From the NCBI RefSeq assembly GCF_025949695.1, contig NZ_JAPDFL010000001.1, forward strand, positions 1,677,501 through 1,741,500: a DNA stretch of 64,000 bases, given 5' to 3'. The notes beneath the pieces were generated by a model that worked only from the letters and a program-made list of their open reading frames with translations, was not told the DNA's origin and did not search any database. The position numbers and the translations under genes are program-made. Shown piece by piece: positions 38,034-46,301 of the stretch. How positions within the stretch are numbered: position 1 is the first letter of the stretch; each line of letters starts with the position of its first letter. Source of the DNA: Pararhodobacter zhoushanensis. GTDB lineage: Bacteria > Pseudomonadota > Alphaproteobacteria > Rhodobacterales > Rhodobacteraceae.

Positions 38034-38722
38034 TGATGCGCGTCGCAATTTTGGTCGCCGCGCTCGCTGGCGCTTGTACATCCGCTTTGGCACAACCCGT
38101 TTTCGTATTGGATGGGAATGGAGCATTCGGGCGCACGGATGCTCTTCAGGAGAACGGGCTGGAGATCGTAGCTCCGACCCGTCCCAGTCGTAGTTTAGAA
38201 GCGCCCGATGACGTCCGCGGTATGCGCGAGATCGAGGTCCCCGTTCCAAGTCAACGTCAGGTCGAGGCTACTACGCCTGTTACCAATCAAGTCGAGGGCG
38301 AGCGCTTAAGGCGCACAGTTAGTGCGCTACTTCCACCGCCACCGCCACCCGTCCCGCTGCCCCCGGCAAATGCAATCGAGCCAGGGACGGTGTTCCATAT
38401 CGGCGAAACGCACTTCGCGACGGGACGACACGACCTCAATGCAACCGCGTGGGCCGGCCTACGCACCATTGCAGTTGCACTCGCACTGACACCGAACCGG
38501 ACTATCCAGATCCAGGGGCATACCGATGACCGTGGTGATCGCGCGATGAACCAGGCCCTGTCCGAGGGCCGGGCGAGCAGCGTGGCCGATGCATTAGTCA
38601 GCCTAGGAATTGCGCGCAACCGGATGGTGGTGGAGGGGTTCGGCGAGGATCGTCCTGAGCGATCGAATACGACCGCGCCGGGCATGGCCCACAATCGTCG
38701 CGTCGACGTCATCTTCGAATGA
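38033..38722 (+). CDS. OmpA-family C-terminal peptidoglycan-binding protein
   Basis: 229 residues with a signal peptide (MMRVAILVAALAGACTSALA), a Pro-rich linker (LLPPPPPPVPLPP) and a C-terminal OmpA domain: TIQIQGHTDDRGDRAMNQAL, SEGRASSVADAL, GFGEDRPERSN, NRRVDVIFE. It should anchor the system to peptidoglycan. The ATG overlaps the upstream TAA stop; ATG 38036 is also possible. Last gene of the operon. Confidence 0.88.
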   Translation: MMRVAILVAALAGACTSALAQPVFVLDGNGAFGRTDALQENGLEIVAPTRPSRSLEAPDDVRGMREIEVPVPSQRQVEATTPVTNQVEGERLRRTVSALLPPPPPPVPLPPANAIEPGTVFHIGETHFATGRHDLNATAWAGLRTIAVALALTPNRTIQIQGHTDDRGDRAMNQALSEGRASSVADALVSLGIARNRMVVEGFGEDRPERSNTTAPGMAHNRRVDVIFE

Positions 38723-38948
38723 GATATCCCGTTTTGACCCGTGAAGGTTCTTGCCTGCACATCCATATTCACTTGATTTTTTCCTCCTGCGTTGCCCTGC
38801 ACGCATTGGAACGTACGATGAACTTAGTTTTAACGCCCAATGAAGTTGACTCCGGCATAACGCTGCTCCGAATCTGAATGGCCGCTTTGGTGAACATCGG
38901 CCGGTAGACTGATCGGCGGGCTTGAGCCGCACAAGTTACGAACGACTT

Positions 38949-39273
38949 CTACGGTTCTCGACTTTGGAAACTTGGCCTACTGCCAATTGCCGCCGATCTA
39001 GGATAGCATGCCTTCTCGTCGTCGCTGAGCCGGGGAGGGTCTTCACGCTTGCGCCGCCGTTTTGTCTGCTTGCTCTTGGCGGTTGCGATGGCCGTCTGCG
39101 CATCGCGCTGGACGGCGCTTTCCATGAAGCGGTCGAGTGCTTTTGGGCCCGTCTGGCGGATTGGGATGATCGGCCCGAGTCTCAAGGGCGACTTCGATGA
39201 TCCGCGTTTGCGACAACTCGAGATCATCGATCCAGCGGCGCACATTGGTCCGTGCTGGCCAGCCCTGCCACTA
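38949..39273 (-). pseudogene. Remnant of a phage-like helix-turn-helix replication protein
   Basis: Reading from the IS edge: WQGWPARTNVRRWIDDLELS, then RADHPNPPDGP and, one base shifted, KALDRFMESAVQRDA. This matches residues about 200-260 of the intact protein at 40885-41904 (GWPARLHIQRWRDELGLS, HPEPPDGPKALDRAMQ). The frameshift is an extra A in AAAA. It is the 3' part of a second copy cut by IS5 copy 2. Confidence 0.72.
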
Positions 39274-39293
39274 GGGTCCAGACTCATTGATCG

Positions 39294-39707
39294 TCAAAGC
39301 CAGAAGATGACAGTTGCGGCGAGGGCGACGGCGGAGAGGAAGGTCTTTGCGCATCGGTCGTAACGGGTTGCGATGCGGCGCCAGTCTTTCAATCGGCCGA
39401 ACATGATCTCGATCCGGTTGCGGCGCCGGTAACGTCGTTTGTCGTAGCGGACTGTCTTGCCGCGCGACTTCCGACCGGGGATGCAGGGGCGTATCCCCTT
39501 GTCTTTCAACGCATCCCGGAACCAGTCGGCGTCATAGCCCCGGTCGGCGAGCATCCATTCGGCCGCGGGCAGACTGCCCAGCAGAGCTGCTGCGCCGGTG
39601 TAGTCGCTGACTTGGCCTGCGGTCATGAAGAATTTCAGCGGACGACCCTTGGCGTCCGTGACAGCGTGCAGCTTGGTGTTCAACCCACCCTTGGTCCGCC
39701 CGATCAA
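39294..39707 (-). CDS. IS5-family transposase, ORF B (copy 2)
   Basis: Identical protein to the one at 7259-7672, carrying LADRGYDADWF and the Glu region. Expressed through frameshifting from ORF A. Confidence 0.88.
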   Translation of the reverse strand: MIGRTKGGLNTKLHAVTDAKGRPLKFFMTAGQVSDYTGAAALLGSLPAAEWMLADRGYDADWFRDALKDKGIRPCIPGRKSRGKTVRYDKRRYRRRNRIEIMFGRLKDWRRIATRYDRCAKTFLSAVALAATVIFWL

Positions 39708-40066
39708 GCGCCCGCGCTGGTCGTCAGGCCCCCCTTTTTCGCCCGCAGGCTCGAAGCCGTGCGATGCGCCTTCAGGTAGGTCGCATCAATCATGATGGTC
39801 TTCTGCTCGGTGCCTTTCGAGGCCAGCCCCTCCATCATCCTGGCGAAGACCCCCATGTCACCCCACCGCTTCCATCGGTTATAGAGCGTCTTCGGGGGGC
39901 CATACTCCCGAGGCGCATCGCACCACCTCAAGCCATTGCGATTGATGAAGATTATGCCGCTCAAAACCCGCCGATCATCGACGCGCGGTTTGCCATGGCT
40001 CTTCGGAAAGAACGGTTTCAGCCGCTCCATCTGCTCGTCCGTCAGCCAAAATAAATTTCTCATCAT
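39704..40066 (-). CDS. IS5-family transposase, ORF A (copy 2)
   Basis: Identical protein to the one at 6900-7262, with MIDATYLKAHR and the same G-run used for -1 frameshifting into ORF B. Confidence 0.88.
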   Translation of the reverse strand: MMRNLFWLTDEQMERLKPFFPKSHGKPRVDDRRVLSGIIFINRNGLRWCDAPREYGPPKTLYNRWKRWGDMGVFARMMEGLASKGTEQKTIMIDATYLKAHRTASSLRAKKGGLTTSAGA

Positions 40067-40234
40067 CACCCCCGTCAGCTCAGGGCCTTGAATCACGCAG
40101 CGACGGCAGCCTCAAGCAGATCAATGGGTCCTGACCCTAGGCGGGCACCCGATGCACGGGCGCTGTCACCATGCACCGCGCTCGGCGTCCAGATAGCTGC
40201 GCAGGTCGATCAAATCGGTGCTCATCGCATTGGG

Positions 40235-40888
40235 TCAAACCCAAGGCCGTACCTTCGGCATCACCACCGTCACCTCCACCTCCCTGAGCATCCCACCCTC
40301 GTTCAGCCCCTCCCGCACCCAGCTCAGCGCCTGCGACCAATCGTCATAGCTGCGCCGCGCGGATGCGATCTGCTCCGGATGCGGCCGCCAGGTAACCGGG
40401 CAGGCCAGCAACTCAACCGTCCGCCACTTCCCACGGGTCAGCACCCGCTCGGTGCCGACGATGATGGTCGTCGCCCGCTCGCCATGCTGGTTGCGCTTAA
40501 GCTCCACCGGCACGCAGCGCGGCACGGCGCCTGGCATCCAGTCCGGCGTTAGCCCGGCCCGCGCCAGTTCGGCCACCCGGATCGCCATACGCTTGCCGCC
40601 GAGACTGTCCGGCATCCCGGCGACCGTGGCAGCGATCACTTCGGCATCCTCGTGGGTGTAACCCCCGATCTTGTGCTGCCCGCCGTCGATCTTGCAGCCC
40701 AGCGCCGCGCGCTGCAGCAGGACGTATTCGAGGCCGTAGCCATAGCCCTCCTCAGTTACATTTTGCGGCGGCGGCAGCTCCAGCTGCGCCTTCTCCACCC
40801 GGAATGCCCATTCCAGGGCCGCCTGCACGCCCAGCGCGCGTTTGACCCGGGTGCTGCCGGGCCCGCCTATCCGACGTTGCACGGTCAT
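40235..40888 (-). CDS. Hypothetical protein of a phage-like module
   Basis: 217 residues, soluble, no known motif; it contains VKRALGVQAALEWAF near the start and a basic C-terminal third ending VVMPKVRPWV. ATG 40888 overlaps the stop of the upstream HTH gene, so it is translated with it. I do not recognise a function. Its position after a replication-type protein is common in small integrative elements of Rhodobacterales. Confidence 0.7.
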   Translation of the reverse strand: MTVQRRIGGPGSTRVKRALGVQAALEWAFRVEKAQLELPPPQNVTEEGYGYGLEYVLLQRAALGCKIDGGQHKIGGYTHEDAEVIAATVAGMPDSLGGKRMAIRVAELARAGLTPDWMPGAVPRCVPVELKRNQHGERATTIIVGTERVLTRGKWRTVELLACPVTWRPHPEQIASARRSYDDWSQALSWVREGLNEGGMLREVEVTVVMPKVRPWV

Positions 40889-41904
40889 CGCACACCCCGC
40901 ATCCGGAGGCGCTCGGCCGTGACCAACCCGCGAGCCAGCATCGCATCCCGCAGGGCGTTGGAAATCGCGTTCGCCGGCAGGTAGCGCTCGGAATTCACGA
41001 CGTCTGCGTAGAAGGCTGGCAGATCGTTGTGCGTCGTCGTTGCCGTCGTTGCCGTCGTCGCGGGGTTGCCTTTCGCCTTGCGCCGCTTCCGCCCTGCATC
41101 AGCGACCTTGCGCCCTGCTGCACCCTGCATGGCGCGGTCCAGTGCCTTCGGCCCATCGGGTGGCTCGGGATGCTCCTGGCGGGAGGCCTCGGCCGCCGCG
41201 ACGATCTCAGCCTCGCTCAGCCCCAGCTCGTCACGCCAGCGCTGAATGTGCAGCCGGGCAGGCCAGCCTTGCCACCAGCCGGGCAGGGCGGCAAGGTCGA
41301 GGCCGAGCGCGTCGAGCACTCCCCCAAAAAACTGATCAGAGACCTCCTCGCGCGCTTGCGCGTCCTCCTCCTCCTTTACTGGTTTACTTAAAGGTTCCCT
41401 TACAAGGTTAGTGTCCGGATTCCGGACACGGCCTTGGGCAAAATCCGGACACGGCTCGGGCTCAAAATCGGACACGGCTTTCGCGTCGATCCCATGTCCG
41501 AAATCCGGACACGGCTCATCACCGGACGCATCAACCGCGCCGCAAATGCCAGCGTCAGGGGCGATCTCCGAAGGGGCAGCATCTCCGTGTCCGATTTCCG
41601 GACATGGAACAGCCGTCACGGGTTTGAAGCCCGGCTCGAACCCCAGGATGTATCGGGTCGGCAGCTGGCGTTTCGTCGCCGGATCGATCCGCGGAACGCG
41701 GCGCAGGAGACCCACGGCCTCCAACTGCCCGAGATGTGCGTTCAGCGTCGAGCGGCTGATCTCGCAGTCATGCGCCAGGCGACCTTGGGAAGGGAAGCAG
41801 CCGTAGTCGGGGTTGAAGCGGTCGCAGAGGTGCCAAAGCACGATCTTGGTGGTGGGCTTCAAACCGCGCTGCTTGATCGCCCAGTTGGTGGCTTCATGGC
41901 TCAT
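40885..41904 (-). CDS. Helix-turn-helix protein, phage replication-initiator-like
   Basis: 339 residues. A winged HTH at about 15-80 (TTKIVLWHLCDRFNPDYGCF, QGRLAHDCEISRSTLNAHLGQL) is followed by a repetitive linker in which the pattern P-CPDFGHG (variants PCPEIGHG, PCPDFAQG) occurs about four times. The C-terminal domain (WPARLHIQRWRDELGLSEAE) also occurs in the remnant at 38949-39273. The layout is like phage O-type initiators or plasmid replication regulators. It overlaps both neighbours by 4 nt. Confidence 0.78.
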   Translation of the reverse strand: MSHEATNWAIKQRGLKPTTKIVLWHLCDRFNPDYGCFPSQGRLAHDCEISRSTLNAHLGQLEAVGLLRRVPRIDPATKRQLPTRYILGFEPGFKPVTAVPCPEIGHGDAAPSEIAPDAGICGAVDASGDEPCPDFGHGIDAKAVSDFEPEPCPDFAQGRVRNPDTNLVREPLSKPVKEEEDAQAREEVSDQFFGGVLDALGLDLAALPGWWQGWPARLHIQRWRDELGLSEAEIVAAAEASRQEHPEPPDGPKALDRAMQGAAGRKVADAGRKRRKAKGNPATTATTATTTHNDLPAFYADVVNSERYLPANAISNALRDAMLARGLVTAERLRMRGVR

Positions 41905-42314
41905 GGCGCGGGCCTCCGAGCTGGCGGCGCAATGCGCGTGGTGAACCCGTGATTGGCCAGCGCGCCCAGCGCATCGTCGAGAGAACGAACCAAGGCCCAG
42001 CCAAAGCCCTGCGACAGCACGGCATCGCGAAACGCCTGCTGATTGGGGCGAAGACGGCCCTGGGGTGCCTTCAGCTCGAGGAACAGAACGCGCCCCTCAC
42101 AAAGAACCATCAGATCGGCAAAGCCCGCATGGACACCCATGCCGACCAGGATCGCCTGGCGCCTGGCGCCGCGAGGGCCGGCTTCGGTGACTTCATTGGC
42201 GCAGTGATGGATGATCGCCGAGCGGGGCAGGGCCACGCGCAAGGCCTGCACGACAGAACGCTGCAGATCGGCCTCGGGGTGCCGCGGCGCGTCATGCGCG
42301 ATCTCCTTTGCCAT
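41901..42314 (-). CDS. VRR-NUC domain nuclease
   Basis: About 137 residues. The VRR-NUC core is seen in GVHAGFADLMVLCEGRVLFLELKAPQGRL, split here as GVHAGFADLMVLC (catalytic Asp) and VLFLELKAPQG (ExK). Such small nucleases act on branched or phage replication DNA. It overlaps the HTH gene by ATGA. The start is uncertain: ATG 42314, or GTG 42332 upstream. Confidence 0.8.
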   Translation of the reverse strand: MAKEIAHDAPRHPEADLQRSVVQALRVALPRSAIIHHCANEVTEAGPRGARRQAILVGMGVHAGFADLMVLCEGRVLFLELKAPQGRLRPNQQAFRDAVLSQGFGWALVRSLDDALGALANHGFTTRIAPPARRPAP

Positions 42315-42588
42315 CGACGGGGCAAAGGTCACGGCGCTGGGCGTCTAGCTGGGCGTGGCGCAAGGGCCGGCGCGCATCGACGACGAGGCACAGGGCCCGG
42401 GCGTCCTTGCGCTCAGTTGCGCTGGCCCCATGACGAATGACGACCTCGCAGGCGATCCGCACGAGATGGTCGCTGTGATGCGCGGCCGCGGCGATGACGC
42501 TGCGGGCCTCTGCCAGCCGTGCGGCACGCCAGGACGGATCGACCGAGGCTTGTTGCGGCGGTGCGGGTCGGAATGGTGCGCGGTTCAT
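42292..42588 (-). CDS. Small hypothetical protein of the phage-like module
   Basis: 98 residues from ATG 42588 (GGGAGG ribosome site). Contains a helix LAEARSVIAAAAHHSDHLVRIA and a basic C-terminus. Overlaps the VRR-NUC gene and, out of frame, the 3' part of the AlpA-like gene. Function unknown. Confidence 0.6.
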   Translation of the reverse strand: MNRAPFRPAPPQQASVDPSWRAARLAEARSVIAAAAHHSDHLVRIACEVVIRHGASATERKDARALCLVVDARRPLRHAQLDAQRRDLCPVDGKGDRA

Positions 42589-42841
42589 CGACGACCTCCC
42601 GCGCGGCGACGGCGGGGGCGTCGGCTTCCTGCTCGGCAAGCCAATCCTCGATTGCGGCGCGGCGGTAATAGACCTTCCGTCCAGCGCGAACGCAGGGCGG
42701 GCCCCGGCGCTGGGCCTCCCAGCGGCGCAGGGTGTCGATCGAAAGCTCGAGCTCGAGGGCGAGTTCGACCCTGCTGATCCAGCCTGTCAGCAAGGTTCGC
42801 GGTTTCTCCTTTGGCTCGGGCATGGATCCGAGATGCGGCAT
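42413..42841 (-). CDS. AlpA/excisionase-like helix-turn-helix protein
   Basis: 142 residues from ATG 42841 (GGGAGA upstream). The first 70 residues form a MerR-like HTH_17 domain: ISRVELALELELSIDTLRRW, then GRKVYYRRAAIEDWLAEQE. Such proteins serve as excisionases or regulators beside tyrosine integrases. The rest is low-complexity and overlaps another gene, so only the HTH part is likely to matter. It faces away from the integrase over a 575-nt region full of palindromes. Confidence 0.75.
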   Translation of the reverse strand: MPHLGSMPEPKEKPRTLLTGWISRVELALELELSIDTLRRWEAQRRGPPCVRAGRKVYYRRAAIEDWLAEQEADAPAVAAREVVDEPRTIPTRTAATSLGRSVLACRTAGRGPQRHRRGRASQRPSRADRLRGRHSSWGQRN

Positions 42842-42910
42842 GGCAGGTCTCCCGTGTTCGGGCTCTCAGGGTGAGAGCACAGTGCAGGGAGCAGTGAGCG
42901 CAGACGGGTC

Positions 42911-43347
42911 GGGGTGGCGGCGAGGCGCTGAGTGGCACTGAAACCGCCACCCCCGTGCCACCCCTTGTTTTACTGGGTTTGTGCCAATTCAGAAGGTCGG
43001 CAGGGCCGGGCAGCGCCAACTCCGCGTCGCCGTCATTTCGCGCCCCAAGCCGCGAACACCGGCGAACAGCGGCAAAGCAGGGGATCTCGCCGGCGCAAAC
43101 CGGCACTCAGGGGGTGGCACCCGGCATCGGGTGCGTGCCACCCCTGCTTCTGCAGGGAGTTTGCAAGTTTTGCAGGGGCGGTGACCGCCCTCGGTGGAGC
43201 GATGCCGTCCGGAAGGGATGAGTCGCGGCCGGCGCTGGGCGTCATAATCGGGGTCTCTGAGGTCCGGCCAGCGCCGTTCGCCCAATAAAACAAGGGGTGG
43301 CACAAAGATCGCGTCCTTTGTGCCACTCAGCGCCTCGCTGCCACCCC
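42911..43347. repeat. 67-bp inverted repeat pair with internal palindromes upstream of the integrase
   Basis: Left arm 42911-42977 and right arm 43281-43347 are inverted copies. The outer 28 bp (GGGGTGGCRGCGAGGCGCTG and on) and the inner 23 bp (GTGCCACCCCTTGTTTTAYT and on) match with one difference each, while the middle 16 bp differ completely. Each arm and the centre contain a GTGGCAC-spacer-GTGCCAC palindrome (42932-42964 with 16-nt spacer, 43114-43144 with 14-nt, 43297-43326 with 16-nt). It may be a regulator or Xis binding region or a folded RNA. No coding gene is seen in 42842-43416. Confidence 0.75.
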
Positions 43348-43416
43348 AGGCTTCATGGTTCGCTTGATAGACCGGCAAAACTACGCGGTCTGTCGGAGAC
43401 CAGAAGGAGGCGAGAC

Positions 43417-44682
43417 ATGCCCGAGCGCATCAAACTGACCGAGAAACTCCTGCGCGAGGCCGAGCCCGCGCCGGGCCGGGATTACCAGATCTTCGACACC
43501 GATCTCAGGGGCTTTGCCGTCTGCATCTACCGCGGCGGCGGGCGGGCGTTCACCCTCGACTATCGTCACGCAGGGCGGCAGCGCCGCATGACCTTTGGTC
43601 GCTGGCCGGAATGGTCGGTGTCATCCGCGCGCGAACGGGCGAAGGAGCTGCGCCGCGACATCGACGCTGGCGCCGATCCTCTTGCCGAGCGTCAGACCCT
43701 GCGCGTGCAGCCCCGGGTGAATGACCTGATCGCGCGCTACGCCGAGCAGCATCTGCCGAAACTGGCCGAACGCAGCGCTGCGGATCAGCGATCGGTTTTG
43801 GCGAAGATGGTGGCCCCGGTCTGGGGTACGAAGCTGGTCACCGAAATCACCTCAACCGACGTTGACAAGTTCCTGACCCGGGTTGCCGACGGCCGGGCGC
43901 GGCCCTCGAAGGAGAAGCCCAACAACCGCGCCCGCAAGCTTCAGGGCGCCAGGCCGACGCCGGTGCGCGCCAACCGCGTGGGAGAGATCCTGCGAAAGAT
44001 GTTCACCCTCGCGGTCGAATGGGGCTGGCGCGAGGACAACCCCGCCCAGCGCTTCCATCACCGCATGGAGACCCCGCGGGAGCGGTTCCTGTCGAACGAG
44101 GAAATCGCCAGGCTCGCCGCTGCACTCGATGCCGCCGAGGACCGGCGCGCCGCCGACATCATACGGCTTTGCATGCTGACAGGTGCGCGGCTCGGCGAGG
44201 TCCGACAATCGCGCTTCGAGCAGTTCAACCTCGAGCATCTGAGCTGGTCGAAGCCGCCGATGATGACCAAGCAGCGCCGGGCGCACCGTGTGCCGATTTC
44301 GGCTGAGACCGCCGGCATCGTCCGGCAGCGCCAGATGCTCGTGCCCGCTGGCAGCCCGTGGCTCTTTCCGGGCGACACACCGGGTCAGCCCGTCCAGGAG
44401 GTGCGCCGGTTCTGGGCGCAGATCCAGAAGCAATGCGACCTTCAGGATGTCCGCATCCATGATCGGCGTCACACCTTTGCCTCGCTCCTCGTCAGCGGGG
44501 GCGCTTCGCTCGAGATGATCGGCAAGCTGCTCGGGCACAGCCAGACGCAGACCACCCAGCGCTATGCGCATCTTATGGACTCACCGCTGCGCGCGGGCGT
44601 CGATGCGGTGGCCAGCGCGTTCAGGATCAAGCCGAAACTCGTGCGTGATGCCGGGCAGGACGAGAGGCGGAAGTCGGCTTGA
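43417..44682 (+). CDS. int: Tyrosine recombinase / phage-type integrase
   Basis: 421 residues from ATG 43417 (AGAAGGAGG upstream). N-terminal DUF4102-type arm-binding domain (KLTEKLLREAEPAPG, LRGFAVCIYRGGGRAF), core-binding domain, then the catalytic domain: Arg in TGARLGEVRQSRFEQF, Lys region MTKQRRAHRVPIS, HDRRHTFASLL for the His/Arg pair, LGHSQTQTTQRYAHL for the last His and the Tyr nucleophile. It is the only integrase in the window, so it is the best candidate for recombination at tRNA-fMet, although it lies 7.4 kb from the nearest repeat. Confidence 0.93.
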   Translation: MPERIKLTEKLLREAEPAPGRDYQIFDTDLRGFAVCIYRGGGRAFTLDYRHAGRQRRMTFGRWPEWSVSSARERAKELRRDIDAGADPLAERQTLRVQPRVNDLIARYAEQHLPKLAERSAADQRSVLAKMVAPVWGTKLVTEITSTDVDKFLTRVADGRARPSKEKPNNRARKLQGARPTPVRANRVGEILRKMFTLAVEWGWREDNPAQRFHHRMETPRERFLSNEEIARLAAALDAAEDRRAADIIRLCMLTGARLGEVRQSRFEQFNLEHLSWSKPPMMTKQRRAHRVPISAETAGIVRQRQMLVPAGSPWLFPGDTPGQPVQEVRRFWAQIQKQCDLQDVRIHDRRHTFASLLVSGGASLEMIGKLLGHSQTQTTQRYAHLMDSPLRAGVDAVASAFRIKPKLVRDAGQDERRKSA

Positions 44683-44824
44683 CTGCAGCCAGTTCCCGGG
44701 CTGCCAGCCGAGCCGAGTCGAGCCGCCCCGCCCAGCGCGCGCAGTGCATACTAGTCGCACCTCGCCCCGCCCTGCGCGGCGTGAGCCCGCGGGTGGAGGG
44801 CCGGGAATGGCGGACAACTCTGTC

Positions 44825-45406
44825 CTACGCTTCCCCCTCTTTCAGGGCCCGCCAGACCGGCGTGATCCGGCGCCGAATACTTCGGCCATCTGGCATCTTC
44901 GCGCCATCTGATCGTTCGGCGAACCAGTCCTGCATCTCCGCGACAAGCTCGGATTGAGTGACGGGCAGGCCGTGGTCGTGGATACGCTGGATCCGGGCGA
45001 TCGTCATTCCATCCCAGTCGTAGGGCGACGCCGACACCTGGCCACCGGCCACGCGGCGCACCATCTCGTGCTCGTCCTCGAAGGCATGGACCTCCTCGGC
45101 GGGTATCAGCATATCGACGGTTGCGACAGGAATCCCTTCTGCTGGATCCGTAATGAGCAGCCAATCCGGGCGGTCCAATGGCTGGACGCGGCGGATCATC
45201 CCTTCGGGCGGGCCTGTGCCGCACCGTCGGAACAAAGGAAGGAGGTCCATGGGCGGAAGAACTACTGTCCCCGCGACGAGCCGCGCGCCGCAGTGGACTG
45301 GGCGGATCCCCGTCATGATCCGGAATTTGCCCAGGTCAGCCCAGTGCGCCAAATCGGCAATGGCGCACCCCCAGCGCGCCGCTGCTTCATGAAGGGTAAA
45401 ATACAC
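44825..45406 (-). CDS. Hypothetical protein next to the integrase
   Basis: 193 residues, convergent with int. An N-terminal HTH-like segment (TLHEAAARWGCAIADLAHWADLG) and a C-terminal RRRITPVWRALKEGE. Similar proteins accompany integrases in Rhodobacterales islands, but I cannot name a function. GTG start with no clear ribosome site, so the start is uncertain. Confidence 0.65.
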   Translation of the reverse strand: MYFTLHEAAARWGCAIADLAHWADLGKFRIMTGIRPVHCGARLVAGTVVLPPMDLLPLFRRCGTGPPEGMIRRVQPLDRPDWLLITDPAEGIPVATVDMLIPAEEVHAFEDEHEMVRRVAGGQVSASPYDWDGMTIARIQRIHDHGLPVTQSELVAEMQDWFAERSDGAKMPDGRSIRRRITPVWRALKEGEA

Positions 45407-46301
45407 ACGGGGGGAAGGGGCATAACGGGTTCATCCTTTTCGCAAACAAGGATGAGCGTGCCTCATACCGCCAGCGGCCCGCGTCGGGGCGACGCAGGGT
45501 CAGTGATCGGAGGCAACGTCAAACACAGCGCCAAAGCGCCGAAACTGTACAAAATAGAGCCGTACCGATAGTCTTGTTATGCTTTTGGTTGAGGGCTGCT
45601 CTCCTCATGCGTGCAGAAGTGCCCGCACTCGCGGCTGGGAGCAAGAGGGGCGCTCGCGCGAATCTGTGGATAAGCGGACGCCTTCACAAACGGGTGCGTG
45701 GGCACTGTGCCGCAGGCTGCCGTGCTCTGATCAAGTATATGTTATCGCAGCGAAGTCATCAATTCAGAAGGGTTTTGTTTCGGAACTTCTTGAGACAGTT
45801 TCGCGGTGGGCAGAATGGTCCTAGAGAACGCGAGATCGCACAATCTCGGCCTCTAAACCCGACACCGGAATGACGTCGGCGGCCCCGAAGGGCGCGCAGA
45901 CAATGCAAATGCGCGTTGAAATCATCGGTGCCGCAGACGCCCGATCGCCAGCGGCCGAATTGTCGTCAGAGCTGCAAGGGCCAAGAGGCACAGGCGTTGG
46001 CAGCCGCACGGGACGTGGTCGGTCTTACCCAAAGCGCGCGCCAGCTAATCAGCAAGGCAATGATCATCCGGACCTCGTGTGTCACGGTCTTCGAGGGATC
46101 TAGACCGAGGCTGTGCTTCATTTCCGTCTCTTTCGATGAAAATCGGACTATCCTAATGATGCGTACATTACACGGAAGAAGGTCAAGGTGCTCCTGGTCG
46201 CGACCGGAGCCCAATGATCATTCGTTCAGACCGGCGCGTGACTTCGAATGGCGTGCAGCGAGGCTGAAGACCGCTTTTGTGACAAGGCCTGCTGCATACC
46301 G
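45407..46301. other. 895-bp stretch without a supported gene
   Basis: Short open frames exist on both strands, none with a ribosome site, a recognisable domain and convincing codon use together. Composition is more mixed than in the flanks. It probably contains decayed island or IS sequence at the join between the integrase module and the LigI/Tct unit. Confidence 0.5.

Larger units (their letters stand above)
39274..40137 (-). mobile_element. IS5-family (IS427-like) insertion sequence, copy 2
   Basis: Same 864-bp element as 6829-7692, in the opposite direction, flanked by TA on both sides. Its left side truncates the HTH-protein remnant. Its right side is 97 nt from the end of the 217-residue hypothetical gene. 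Identical inverted copies 32 kb apart could recombine and invert the DNA between them. Confidence 0.92.

Noticed and set aside
45870..46103. Possible IS66-type small ORF start (MRVEIIGAADARS)
   Set aside because: Resembles a TnpA start only for about 12 residues and then diverges; no terminal repeats nearby.
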